A DNA stretch of 58,848 nt from JBDRHL01 sp043816955. GTDB lineage: Bacteria > Planctomycetota > Phycisphaerae > Sedimentisphaerales > CAYZTY01. The translations under genes and the position numbers were made by a program. Location: the NCBI GenBank assembly GCA_043816955.1, contig JBDRHL010000140.1:1-58848 (forward strand), in the 5' to 3' direction. This document shows, in pieces, positions 1-8,157 of the stretch. The notes under the pieces are model-generated. The model had not been told where the DNA came from and searched no databases. It was given only the letters and a program-made list of their open reading frames with translations. Position 1 is the first letter of the stretch. Each line of letters begins with the position of its first letter.

Positions 1-198
1 CTGAACACCAACAAAATAGTTTTTCTCTTTCAGATATTTTTTTACTTTTTGCTCTCACCCAAATATGGAGCAAAAATAAAAAAATATCATCTACTTTTCA
101 AAGAGCTGGAGCCAGCAACTTTTATCGTACCAACTCCTTAAAACAATCTGTTAAAACAGGTTCCGAAACAAACAGACCGGTATATCGGGACTACATTT

Positions 199-636
199 TT
201 AATGCTCTTCATTCTGCCCGCCGGTTTTCGAAGGCGTTTCATAATTGGTAAACATCCTGCCCAAGAGCCTATGAATACTGTGCTTGGAGTCCAGGCTGCC
301 CATTGTCAGCACATCTTCTAGCTCGCCTTTGTCGAACCATAATCCATGATTTTTGCGACATTTGTCAATTAACAGACTATCTGAGACAAGAATTTTTTGC
401 ATTTTTTTTAAACAAATCGGACATCTTCTCAGAATTTCGCCGCAGGTATCAGGTGCTTTCCTGAACGAAGCCAGCAGATTTTTCGCTTCATCAGCATCTT
501 CGAGCAGAAGTTCCAGTTCTCCGGCATCCAGCCAGATCCCTCCGCAATCGATGCAGAAATCAACTTCTATTTGCTCAAGCTCAAGCACAATCATGGCATT
601 TTGGCAAACCGGGCAGTCCACAATTCGGACCTCCAT
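199..636 (-). CDS. Double zf-TFIIB-type zinc ribbon protein
   Basis: Small soluble protein of 145 aa with two tandem zinc-ribbon units of the zf-TFIIB type. The first has C8-x2-C11 and C28-x2-C31 followed by GGIWLDAGELE. The second has C72-x2-C75 and C93 followed by HGLWFDKGELE, but the fourth cysteine is replaced by N96-H97, so its metal site may use His. The GxW(L/F)D(A/K)GELE signature is diagnostic of the family. The molecular function of the family is unknown, and a nucleic-acid or protein-binding role is only presumed. It lies downstream of and co-directional with the beta-helix gene, separated by a hairpin terminator, so it is probably transcribed separately. Confidence 0.8.
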   Translation of the reverse strand: MEVRIVDCPVCQNAMIVLELEQIEVDFCIDCGGIWLDAGELELLLEDADEAKNLLASFRKAPDTCGEILRRCPICLKKMQKILVSDSLLIDKCRKNHGLWFDKGELEDVLTMGSLDSKHSIHRLLGRMFTNYETPSKTGGQNEEH

Positions 637-712
637 AAGGTGTAATCACAAGCCTAATATTAGTTTCACTGTGCCGGTTAGTCAATAGGCATGTTGCTGA
701 AGCATAATAAAT

Positions 713-752
713 AAGGGCTGATGCCCTCGAAGAAATCGAGCCACCAGCCCTT
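713..752 (-). terminator. Nested hairpin terminator after beta-helix gene
   Basis: Outer arms AAGGGCTG (713-720) and CAGCCCTT (745-752) enclose a second perfect stem CTCGA/TCGAG (726-730/736-740) with loop AGAAA. Read on the minus strand it is followed by TTATTTATTAT. It lies about 50 bp past the stop codon of the beta-helix gene, so a Rho-independent terminator is the simplest reading. Confidence 0.6.
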
Positions 753-801
753 TATAACTTTGATATCGCACAGCAGTTAAGCTTGTTCTGCTCGCCGCTG
801 C

Positions 802-2943
802 TTAGGAGTTCGGGTCATATTCATCGGCTCCCATATCAACAACGCTATTGCCGTCCTGAATGCCGTCAATAACCCTGTTATCTCCATCGATGTCATACTG
901 TCCGCTGTAATCTCCATTTGGATCACCCATATCAATGCACGGCGAGTTAGGAGCAATATGGCAGTTTTCATTGTTCGGATCAACAAACAGCGGGTTGCTG
1001 CTGATGTTGCCTGTGCCTGCATCACCATCTTCAACGCACGAATACGTTGCGCTGCAGCCAAATAGATCATCGTTGTTGTCCCAGACAATGCAGTTAGCTA
1101 TGCTGGGAGCATTTGATCCTGCGAAGGATATCCCGCGTTGTATGTTTCCTGTCAGTGTATTGTTAGTTATAGTAACCGTTGAAGACGGCAGAGTTATGAA
1201 CATTCCGAACACGCTGTTGTCAAATATCCAGTTGTTTTTGACCTTCGGAGTGTTTGCAATGGAAAACCATATTCCATGTGTGTCATTTCCATAGATTTTA
1301 TTGTTATATATCTCCGCCGAGCCGCCAACGCACCATATTCCGAATATGGCACTGTCTCTGATTATGCATTGATCAATAACCGGGGAGGAGGAGTTCTCGC
1401 ATCGTATGTTTGCATTTGAAGCGTTTTGAACGGTTACGCCTGTCAGGATTGAGTTAGCATCTTCGCCACATGCAAACAGAACTCCATATATTGAATTCGG
1501 CTCGATGATTGTGGATTCAACAACATCCCAGTCATTCGGGTTTGATCCTTTTATGGTGATCTGTTTGTCGTTAAAGTCAATCGGCTCATAGTGTATGCCG
1601 CTTTTAATTTCGATGACGTCACCGCCATTTGCGTCGTTAATCGCATTCTGAATGCTCGGATAATTCACATCCCGGGTAATGTTTACCGCGCGCGTCAGGT
1701 CCGTTAGTGTGCCGTTTACTTTGTTAGCATCGTAACTTACCAGGTTGGCGTCGGTATCCACAATCAGTGTCCCGTTCTCATTATTAAGCGAGTACTCGTA
1801 TCCATCTTCCTCATGTGCTGCACTGGTTCTATCCGTCACTATATCTGAGTATCCCCAGACCTCGATAGTGCCGCCGCCTCTATTTAATATCCCATCCACT
1901 TTTACTCCTGCCCCATCATCATTAGGATCACATGGGTCATCACCGCTGCTTTCTATGCCTGTAACCGCTATCTGGCAATCCCGAACGATTGCACATCCCA
2001 GGGATGAGTTATCGCTTACACCATAGCTTTTGCCGCTGAGAAGCCCGCAAACTCGCAGTGGCCGACTAGTTGATGGACCAGATACTGATGTAAGCTCCAG
2101 ATCCATCTGGACGTCTGAGATCAGCACGGTTTCATTTGCATCAAGCTGCAGATGTATGCCGTAAAGTCCCCCATAGTTAGGATCGTAGCAATCTGATGCA
2201 ATTCCGTGAATACAGACTCCTTCTATTATACCTGGACCTCTTGCGTAAATTCCGCCAGGACTTTCGATATTAGTGGTGCCTGCCGAATCCTGAGGATTTA
2301 AGTCGCAGTTGTAGACATCAAAGATGTTCCACGCCCTTATGCAGGAGGCATACATACTGGAGACTATACAATTCTGAACAGTTAAACTGTTGGCTCCTTG
2401 TGCCTGGTCAATAGCAAGGCGTCCGCTGTTGACTATGCAATTGTCCATAACCGAGTTATTAGACAGAAGCACGCTGTTTTGCCTGTTTCCGTAATGCTGG
2501 ACTTTTAGATTGGCAATTATATTGTCGCCATCTCCTTTTATTCCCGGCTGGTACATGTCACCCCATCCGTAAAGGGCGGTATGCCTTATCTCGACGTCGT
2601 TTATATCATCCTCCATGCCGATCAGGTCACAATGTGCGGGCAGGTTATGTCCATTCGGATCATAATAATTGTTTAGATGTTCAAGGTAATATCCTGTGAT
2701 TCGTTCTGCATATAGCGATATGCAGCCTAAATTATTAGCATCCAAACCAGGGGACTTTGCGTTCATTGCAACGATCGCATCGTTAATTGTGTCGTAATCT
2801 GAGTTGGCATCATAGCCGGGCTCATTCGGATTCATATTGACGGTCAATACATAAGTGTAACTTCTCGCGGCATAGGCCGAAATTGCCACTGCCAAAACCA
2901 TAATTATCGAAAATGTTATTTTCAAATGTCTTTTCATAATCAT
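802..2943 (-). CDS. Secreted right-handed parallel beta-helix protein
   Basis: Protein of 713 aa with a Sec signal peptide (residues ~1-25: MIMKRHLK, a hydrophobic core, cleavage near AYA-A). Two arrays of short parallel beta-helix rungs follow (~90-330 and ~430-650), with repeated V-x-N-C, I-x-N-N and G-I-x-x motifs typical of the NosD/pectin-lyase-like fold. Many DPN and DxN turns, and the ending DMGADEYDPNS, resemble secreted planctomycete beta-helix proteins. Substrate and activity cannot be read from sequence: it may be a polysaccharide lyase-like or purely structural surface protein. A purine-rich AAGGAAAGGA lies just before the start. ATG at 2937 is an equally possible start. A structured leader lies upstream at 3005-3054. 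Confidence 0.75.
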   Translation of the reverse strand: MIMKRHLKITFSIIMVLAVAISAYAARSYTYVLTVNMNPNEPGYDANSDYDTINDAIVAMNAKSPGLDANNLGCISLYAERITGYYLEHLNNYYDPNGHNLPAHCDLIGMEDDINDVEIRHTALYGWGDMYQPGIKGDGDNIIANLKVQHYGNRQNSVLLSNNSVMDNCIVNSGRLAIDQAQGANSLTVQNCIVSSMYASCIRAWNIFDVYNCDLNPQDSAGTTNIESPGGIYARGPGIIEGVCIHGIASDCYDPNYGGLYGIHLQLDANETVLISDVQMDLELTSVSGPSTSRPLRVCGLLSGKSYGVSDNSSLGCAIVRDCQIAVTGIESSGDDPCDPNDDGAGVKVDGILNRGGGTIEVWGYSDIVTDRTSAAHEEDGYEYSLNNENGTLIVDTDANLVSYDANKVNGTLTDLTRAVNITRDVNYPSIQNAINDANGGDVIEIKSGIHYEPIDFNDKQITIKGSNPNDWDVVESTIIEPNSIYGVLFACGEDANSILTGVTVQNASNANIRCENSSSPVIDQCIIRDSAIFGIWCVGGSAEIYNNKIYGNDTHGIWFSIANTPKVKNNWIFDNSVFGMFITLPSSTVTITNNTLTGNIQRGISFAGSNAPSIANCIVWDNNDDLFGCSATYSCVEDGDAGTGNISSNPLFVDPNNENCHIAPNSPCIDMGDPNGDYSGQYDIDGDNRVIDGIQDGNSVVDMGADEYDPNS

Positions 2944-3004
2944 TTTCCTTTCCTTTTTTTTGTTAATTTTTTTTCTGAATGATAAAGGAATAAAACAAGA
3001 TTCT

Positions 3005-3054
3005 TCGCCGGCCGCCGGCGATTATTGTTCCACTTCCATAGGCATCACCTCCTT
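3005..3054 (-). promoter_or_regulatory. Five-codon leader ORF plus GC hairpin
   Basis: On the minus strand, a perfect Shine-Dalgarno AAGGAGGTGA (3054-3045) is followed 5 nt later by ATG (3039) and the ORF M-E-V-E-Q-stop (3022-3039). The stop codon abuts a perfect GC-rich inverted repeat at 3005-3021 (7-bp arms TCGCCGG/CCGGCGA, 3-nt loop), then AGAATCTTGTTTT. The arrangement lies 60-100 nt upstream of the beta-helix gene and resembles a leader-peptide/attenuator layout. Function is inferred only from the arrangement. Confidence 0.4.
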
Positions 3055-3260
3055 TCTTGCCAAGACCTTCTTCTTAAAGCATTTGCAGAACCATTAAACA
3101 ATATCATTGCCTTTGGGAACCTGTATGGATAGTAAATGTTTGGTAAAGTTCTTCTGCCTGGACATAATTGTCGGTATCAGTCTTAGACGGCTACCAGCCA
3201 GCCAATTGCTTACGGCAAAAGCCGGTCTTGCCGGGGTAATCTGCACATCTACTTTTCCGC

Positions 3261-3290
3261 TTGACTTGTCTGCTGTTCATGGGCTAATAT
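3261..3290 (+). promoter_or_regulatory. Sigma70-like promoter for amidohydrolase gene
   Basis: TTGACT (3261-3266), an 18-bp spacer and TAATAT (3285-3290), about 57 bp upstream of the chosen start. A short inverted repeat CAGAT-ATCAC-ATCTG (3301-3315) falls in the predicted leader. The rest of the 3055-3346 gap shows nothing else recognisable. Confidence 0.45.
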
Positions 3291-3346
3291 GTATATAGTG
3301 CAGATATCACATCTGTAATGTGCAAAGAATTTGCGAAGAGTTTGTT

Positions 3347-4141
3347 ATGATAATTGATTGCCATACACATACCTTATATCCGTCGGTACCGGGTGGGGCG
3401 GGTGATCTGGTCGAAGCATGTGAGAAACTTGACGGCTGTATTGTTCTTGCTGTACCCAATGAGAAAGGCAGCAGCGTTGCGAACAAACAGCTAAGCGGCT
3501 ATGTGTCTGGGCGCATCACTAAAATGTATGGTTTCGCCCTGGTTAACCCTCTGTGCGACTCTGTTACACTCAAAAGTATCGCCGCTATTCGAGATGATAT
3601 GCTGCTCAAGGGGCTTGTGCTGTACTGCTGCGGGCAAGGCTTTCATCCTGCTCACAGCAGGGCGATGCGTGTTTACGAAGCCGCAGAGGAATTGTCGCTT
3701 CCGATATTTTTTCACAACGGCCCGCCCCTTGAACCGGATGCCGTGCTTGATTACGCCCAGCCGTTTCAGCTCGATGAGATTGCACGGAAGTTCAAATCAC
3801 TCAAGATGGTTATAGGCAATATGGGTGTTCCCTTCGTCGAGCAGACCGTCTGTATGGTCTCAAAGCACCAAAACGTCTATGCTGATCTGACGATATCCCC
3901 AAGCCGTGTCTGGCAGTTGTACAACATCGTCATAAGCGCATCTCAGCATAATGTGATGGAGAAGCTTTTGTTCGGCAGCGGTTTTCCATCCGGCAACGCC
4001 GGCGCCTGCATGGAGGCGCTGCTCGGATTCAACAGGCTGCTGGCCGATACCAACCTGCCGACCGTACCGCGAGGAAATATCCGCAGCATTATTGAACGCA
4101 ACACGCTCCATGTACTCGGGATTAAAACCGATGGGGGCTGA
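3347..4141 (+). CDS. Amidohydrolase-family TIM-barrel metal hydrolase
   Basis: Protein of 264 aa of the amidohydrolase-2 type. It opens with MIIDCHTHT, whose HxH on strand 1 is the usual pair of metal ligands. Further on are FFHNGPP (~125, expected metal His), a VIGNMG strand, an ADLTISPS strand, and LLFGSGFPSGN (~210), where the family usually has an Asp in (F/Y)GSDxP. Here that position is a Gly, so metal binding may be altered. Substrate unknown. GTG at 3320 in the same frame would add nine residues; ATG 3347 is preferred because family members begin at this strand. The stop is 25 bp from the downstream symporter start, so the two are probably co-transcribed. Confidence 0.7.
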   Translation: MIIDCHTHTLYPSVPGGAGDLVEACEKLDGCIVLAVPNEKGSSVANKQLSGYVSGRITKMYGFALVNPLCDSVTLKSIAAIRDDMLLKGLVLYCCGQGFHPAHSRAMRVYEAAEELSLPIFFHNGPPLEPDAVLDYAQPFQLDEIARKFKSLKMVIGNMGVPFVEQTVCMVSKHQNVYADLTISPSRVWQLYNIVISASQHNVMEKLLFGSGFPSGNAGACMEALLGFNRLLADTNLPTVPRGNIRSIIERNTLHVLGIKTDGG

Positions 4142-4166
4142 ACAGTTTACAGGGAGGTAAGCTGCA

Positions 4167-6230
4167 ATGGCTGAACTTCTCGAAGAACAACGGGAAAACT
4201 GGGGTTCTCGCGGCGGATTCGTACTTGCCGCGATAGGCTCTGCCGTAGGTCTTGGAAATCTTTGGGCGTTCCCTTACAAGCTCTATTCCTTCGGCGGCGG
4301 GGCGTTTCTCATTCCGTACATGATCGCGCTTTTTCTGGTCGGGATGCCCCTGATGATCCTGGAATTCAGCCTGGGACATTTTACCCAGCGAGCGGCTCCG
4401 GATGCCTTTGGTACATGCAACAGGCGTTTCGAGATTGCCGGCTGGTGGGGCATTATCTTTGGTTTTGTCATTGTAACTTACTATCCGGTGATCCTTGCAT
4501 ATTGTTTCAGTTTCCTGGGCTTTAGTATAAAAGGGATACTCAGCGGTGGTGCGCTGCCCTGGTCAGGAGAAGGCATTGAGGGCGTTGAAAAGGCCAAAAG
4601 CTTCTTCAACAATTATCTTGGCTACAGGCCCGGCCCGAACCTTGGACCAATCCAGTGGAATATAGTCCTGCCTCTAATCATCTCCTGGTTTGCGATGTAC
4701 TTGTGTATCTTCAAGGGTGTCCGTCTGGTAGGCAGGATTGTCTGGCTGACCGTGCCTCTTCCATGGCTTATGCTGCTTATTCTGACAATTCGCGGCTTGA
4801 CACTTCCCGGCAGCATTAAAGGGCTTGCGTACTACCTTGACCCTGTATGGTCCGAGCTGGCAAAACCCACGACCTGGAGATACGCCTTTGGTGCGGTATT
4901 TTTCTCGCTCAGCCTAGGTTTCGGTGTCATGATTACATACGCCAGTTTCCTCCACAGGCGAAGCGATTTGAACAATAATGCTGTGGTTGTCTCTTTAGCC
5001 GATTTTGCGACCAGTTTTGTTTGCGGCTTGGCTATTTTCGCCACTTTGGGTGCGATGGCCCATATTACCACAATGGAAGGAACACCCGTACAGGTTGAAA
5101 ACGTGGTTGACCAGGGACCCGGATTGACTTTTGTGGCCTTTCCCTATGCACTTGCCCAGCTTCCATACTCGGCATGGTTTAGTTTCATATTCTTCTTTGC
5201 CCTGTTGACGTTGGGAATTGATTCGGCGTTTTCGATTACAGAGTCTGTCTTGGCAAGTCTTGTCGATAAAACCGGCTGGCCCAGGGCGATAGTGCTGCCG
5301 GTGATGAGCATGGTGGGACTTTTACTGGGCCTGGTCTATACAACGCGCAGCGGGCTGGACTGGATATTTACCATTGACGGGTTTGTCAATGGCAGCTGGG
5401 GGATTGTTTTCATGGGACTGCTGGAGTGCGTTGTGCTTGGCTGGCTTTACCGGGTAAATCAGCTCAGACGCCACGCAAATGACCGCAGCGACTGGCGTCT
5501 GGGCCGCTGGTGGGATTACCTTATCCGAATCATAATCCCGATCATTCTCGGATCGCTTTTCCTGTGGAACTTATTTGATGACTTCACACAACAGGGTGGC
5601 TTTTTTGTCAACAATGACTCAAAGCTGATTGTGCCTAATATTATTGGAATGGCGGTGATTGTAATTGTCCCGGTTTTATCGCTGCTGATAAGCGTATGCA
5701 GATGGCGAGGGCGGCCTGAACCGGCTGAGATGCCTGAACAGGCGCAGACAGCCAGGGGAAAACTTTCCGGAACAATTGCTCTTATTTTTTCGCTGATCCC
5801 GATTCCTGTAATTGTTTTTGTTGCCTGCGGCCTGGTGCAGGATTCCATGCACCTGGCCGGACACATGCTTATGCTTGTGTGTTTACTCCTGGCAATCGGT
5901 GCGGTGCTTTCAGGCAATAACCAGTTGGGTCGCTATGACACATCAACGACACGGGCATCCTGGCTGGGGCGATGGGCAGGGCTCCTCGGAGTGCTTGATA
6001 TTAGCGCTGTCGTCGCAGTTTACCTGATAAATCTTACCAGGTATCATACATGGACATCTGAAAAAGTTGTTACCGACGTTGAAAAGCTCAGCGGTATTTC
6101 GTATATAATCCTTGCGATAGTACTGCTGCTGATTATAGGCGGACTGGGCTGGTGTTTTTACCGTGCTCTGACGGCGGCAAGCAAAAGCAACGAAATACAG
6201 ACCCCGCAAGCCGTTGGCGACGAGCAGTAA
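4167..6230 (+). CDS. Sodium-dependent NSS/SNF transporter
   Basis: Integral membrane protein of 687 aa of the neurotransmitter:sodium symporter family, which couples Na+ entry to uptake of amino acids or related amines. The hallmark N-terminus is present: W-x-SRGGFVLAAIGSAVGLGNLWAFPY, with unwound TM1 supplying Na+ and substrate contacts. TM2 carries GGGAFLIPYMIAL, and a TLGIDSAFSITES segment lies in the TM7-8 region. About 12 helices plus a C-terminal extension with two or three further hydrophobic stretches make it longer than the usual ~450-500 aa bacterial member. The start has a good GGGAGG Shine-Dalgarno. The substrate cannot be predicted. Confidence 0.88.
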   Translation: MAELLEEQRENWGSRGGFVLAAIGSAVGLGNLWAFPYKLYSFGGGAFLIPYMIALFLVGMPLMILEFSLGHFTQRAAPDAFGTCNRRFEIAGWWGIIFGFVIVTYYPVILAYCFSFLGFSIKGILSGGALPWSGEGIEGVEKAKSFFNNYLGYRPGPNLGPIQWNIVLPLIISWFAMYLCIFKGVRLVGRIVWLTVPLPWLMLLILTIRGLTLPGSIKGLAYYLDPVWSELAKPTTWRYAFGAVFFSLSLGFGVMITYASFLHRRSDLNNNAVVVSLADFATSFVCGLAIFATLGAMAHITTMEGTPVQVENVVDQGPGLTFVAFPYALAQLPYSAWFSFIFFFALLTLGIDSAFSITESVLASLVDKTGWPRAIVLPVMSMVGLLLGLVYTTRSGLDWIFTIDGFVNGSWGIVFMGLLECVVLGWLYRVNQLRRHANDRSDWRLGRWWDYLIRIIIPIILGSLFLWNLFDDFTQQGGFFVNNDSKLIVPNIIGMAVIVIVPVLSLLISVCRWRGRPEPAEMPEQAQTARGKLSGTIALIFSLIPIPVIVFVACGLVQDSMHLAGHMLMLVCLLLAIGAVLSGNNQLGRYDTSTTRASWLGRWAGLLGVLDISAVVAVYLINLTRYHTWTSEKVVTDVEKLSGISYIILAIVLLLIIGGLGWCFYRALTAASKSNEIQTPQAVGDEQ

Positions 6231-6280
6231 GCGTACTCATGCTGTTCACACGGTTTGGTTGGTTTATCAGGGGTCCAAAC

Positions 6281-6544
6281 TCATTTAAAGCCGTCAACCT
6301 TGCCGTTGCTGTACTTCTCACACGCCTTTTCAAGGTCAACGCCATTTATATTGGCCAACGTGCACAACCATGCCAGGACATCGGCAAACTCTTCATGCTT
6401 GTTACCCGCATCGTCACCAGCTAGCGCTGTTGCCAGTTCACCGATTTCCTCGATGAACCACATGAAAGTTGCAGGAGTTCCCCTTTGCCGGTCACGATTT
6501 TCGTACGTCGCCGAGATAAGGTTTTGAAATTCTCTGATATGCAT
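6281..6544 (-). CDS. MazG-like nucleotide pyrophosphohydrolase
   Basis: Single-domain all-alpha NTP pyrophosphatase-like protein, 87 aa. It has the EExxE element (WFIEEIGELA, ~30-38) and the second acidic element EEFADVL (~51-57) that together bind Mg2+ in the MazG/dUTPase superfamily, followed by LAxLANINGVDLEKACEKY. Such short proteins hydrolyse (d)NTPs to NMP and pyrophosphate, probably for house-cleaning. It starts 15 bp after the stop of the Rrf2 gene on the same strand, so they share a transcript. Confidence 0.85.
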   Translation of the reverse strand: MHIREFQNLISATYENRDRQRGTPATFMWFIEEIGELATALAGDDAGNKHEEFADVLAWLCTLANINGVDLEKACEKYSNGKVDGFK

Positions 6545-6559
6545 CAGTCGTCAGACAGC

Positions 6560-6961
6560 TTATCCAGGCAGTACGTCGGAGAGCTTGCCCTTTTCGAATA
6601 CTGCCCTGGCCTGATTTGCCGCGTCGGTGCAGATTTTCTCCATCTTCAGGCTGAACGGTTCGTTGTTTGTCTGCTCGCCGAGATGCATGCTCGTAACCAT
6701 TGGACCATCCACAGCTTCGATGATCTCAAGCATCGTGATGTTTTCAGCGGGCCGGGCAAGGAAAAATCCGCCGCGAGGGCCTCGCTTGCTGCGAAGCACA
6801 TTTGCCCTGACAAGCTGCTGCAGGATCTTGAGCAGATATTCCAGCGGAATGTCATACTCCTTCGATATTCTCGCAGCCAGAACGGCGCCGTCCTTGTAAT
6901 ACTGGGCTATGTAGCCCACTGCAACTAATGCATAGCCTGTTGATCTGCTGATCTTCATCAC
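6560..6961 (-). CDS. Rrf2-family regulator lacking the Cys cluster
   Basis: Winged-helix regulator of 133 aa with MKISRSTGYALVAVGYIAQ, recognition region YLLKILQQLVRANVLRSKRGPRGGF and the ITMLEIIEAVDGP linker. Iron-sulfur members carry three cysteines after the linker; here only one Cys is present in that region (C111 in EKICTDAA), so an [Fe-S] cluster is unlikely and it may sense something else, as cluster-free CymR-type members do. First gene of a two-gene unit with the MazG-like gene. A near-perfect palindrome at 6985-6999 upstream is a candidate autoregulatory operator. Confidence 0.85.
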   Translation of the reverse strand: MMKISRSTGYALVAVGYIAQYYKDGAVLAARISKEYDIPLEYLLKILQQLVRANVLRSKRGPRGGFFLARPAENITMLEIIEAVDGPMVTSMHLGEQTNNEPFSLKMEKICTDAANQARAVFEKGKLSDVLPG

Positions 6962-6984
6962 AAATCTCCTAACTATTTCAAAAT

Positions 6985-6999
6985 ACTAAACGGTTCAGT
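6985..6999. promoter_or_regulatory. Candidate Rrf2 operator palindrome
   Basis: ACTAAAC-G-GTTCAGT, a 15-bp dyad with one mismatch between arms, 24 bp upstream of the Rrf2 start codon. Rrf2 regulators often bind dyads overlapping their own promoter. The assignment rests on position and symmetry only. The rest of the 6962-7195 divergent gap is AT-rich without other clear elements. Confidence 0.4.
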
Positions 7000-7195
7000 A
7001 AAAACGCCCCCACTAAATGTCAAAAACAGGCTTTTTCTTCCCTGTTCATTTTTCAAATTTCCGATTTTCCCACCTTGAAACCAAACATCCTATAGTTTCT
7101 ACAGAATAATATTATCTCCACAATAGTTTGAATTACAAGGATTTCTTTGCAGAAAGCAAAAAATTTTTCTGCTATGCCGGAAATAGCCAAAAAAC

Positions 7196-7224
7196 TTGAC
7201 ATTTGCACAATATTCGCCTAATAT
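7196..7224 (+). promoter_or_regulatory. Consensus sigma70 promoter for STAS gene
   Basis: TTGACA (7196-7201), a 17-bp spacer and TAATAT (7219-7224), 30 bp upstream of the STAS start codon. A perfect -35 and optimal spacing suggest strong constitutive transcription of the STAS/kinase pair. Confidence 0.65.
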
Positions 7225-7254
7225 TCAACACAAATTTGCTTTTTGGAGATTAAC

Positions 7255-7614
7255 ATGGCAGATATAAAACCGAGAATCAGCGTCGTTTATCGAGATGGCG
7301 TAGCGGTTGGCACCCTTGCCGATGAGAAGATACTCGATGAAGTGGATATTAAGTCAGTCGAAGAGTCAATTATGTCGCTTCTCGAGAAGTCCAAGCCGGT
7401 AAAGCTGCTGCTGGATTTTTCAAATGTGAAGTTTTTTTCCAGTGCGATGCTCGGCGTATTGATTCGGGTCAGTAAGCACGTATATGAAGAGCACGGCCGG
7501 TTGAAGCTTTGTAATATTAACCCGAGGATCATCGAGATTTTTAAAATCACCAGGCTCGATAAGGTATTCAGCATCGAAGACGATATAGACAAAGCCCTTG
7601 TAGACTTCCGGTGA
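7255..7614 (+). CDS. STAS-domain anti-sigma factor antagonist
   Basis: Protein of 119 aa, a single STAS domain of the SpoIIAA/RsbV type. The phospho-acceptor region DFSNVKFFSSAMLGVLIRV corresponds to the DSSGLG loop; the serine is retained although the preceding Asp is Phe. In the partner-switch model the unphosphorylated form binds the anti-sigma kinase and frees its target; phosphorylation by that kinase resets it. The gene directly downstream encodes just such a kinase. ATG 7255 was chosen over TTG 7243 because GGAGA lies seven bases upstream. Confidence 0.85.
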   Translation: MADIKPRISVVYRDGVAVGTLADEKILDEVDIKSVEESIMSLLEKSKPVKLLLDFSNVKFFSSAMLGVLIRVSKHVYEEHGRLKLCNINPRIIEIFKITRLDKVFSIEDDIDKALVDFR

Positions 7615-7662
7615 GCTGCTGCCTGCCATTTGGAAAAAGGTTGATGAGTATATGGTAATCTG

Positions 7663-8130
7663 ATGGTATCGGAACCTGCGATCAGCCGATCGATAGTTGT
7701 AGAAAGCAAGGCCTCATCTCTCGAGAAGGTCTACAATGAAGTGTTTGCTCATGTACAGGCGAATCACTACAGTTGCGATGACATCTTTGGCATCCATCTG
7801 TCAATGGAGGAGGCTTTTGTCAATGCCGTTAAGCACGGCAACAGGGCCGATGCGACCAAAAAAATTAAAATAGATTATTCCATAACAGCCGAAAAAGTCG
7901 AAATATCCATTACTGACGAGGGCAATGGCTTTGATCCCCGCTTCCTGCCGGATCCGCGGGTTAATGAAAATATTTACAAGCCCGGCGGAAGGGGAGTGTT
8001 GCTTATACGGTCCTTTATGGATCTGGTAGAATACAATCGAAAAGGCAACTGCGTACGTATGGTCAAATACAGAGGATCAGCCCACAAAAGTCAAACTACC
8101 TGTAAGGAACAAGGTATCGAAACTCTTTGA
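7663..8130 (+). CDS. RsbW/SpoIIAB-like anti-sigma serine kinase
   Basis: GHKL ATPase-fold protein of 155 aa. N box: SMEEAFVNAVKHGN (~47-60, Glu and Asn for Mg-ATP). G1 box: DEGNGFDP (~86-93). G2 box: GGRGVLLI (~109-116). Such proteins sequester a sigma factor or another effector and phosphorylate the cognate STAS antagonist, encoded 48 bp upstream. No sigma-B-type sigma factor gene is adjacent, so the target is unknown. The short C-terminal tail (KSQTTCKEQGIETL) is not part of the fold. Confidence 0.85.
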   Translation: MVSEPAISRSIVVESKASSLEKVYNEVFAHVQANHYSCDDIFGIHLSMEEAFVNAVKHGNRADATKKIKIDYSITAEKVEISITDEGNGFDPRFLPDPRVNENIYKPGGRGVLLIRSFMDLVEYNRKGNCVRMVKYRGSAHKSQTTCKEQGIETL

Positions 8131-8157
8131 AAACCATCGGCTGTGGAAAGGGTTGAA

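Noticed and set aside
3107..3298. A 63-codon plus-strand ORF upstream of the amidohydrolase
   Set aside because: No ribosome-binding site, no recognisable similarity, and a promoter for the downstream gene lies at its end.
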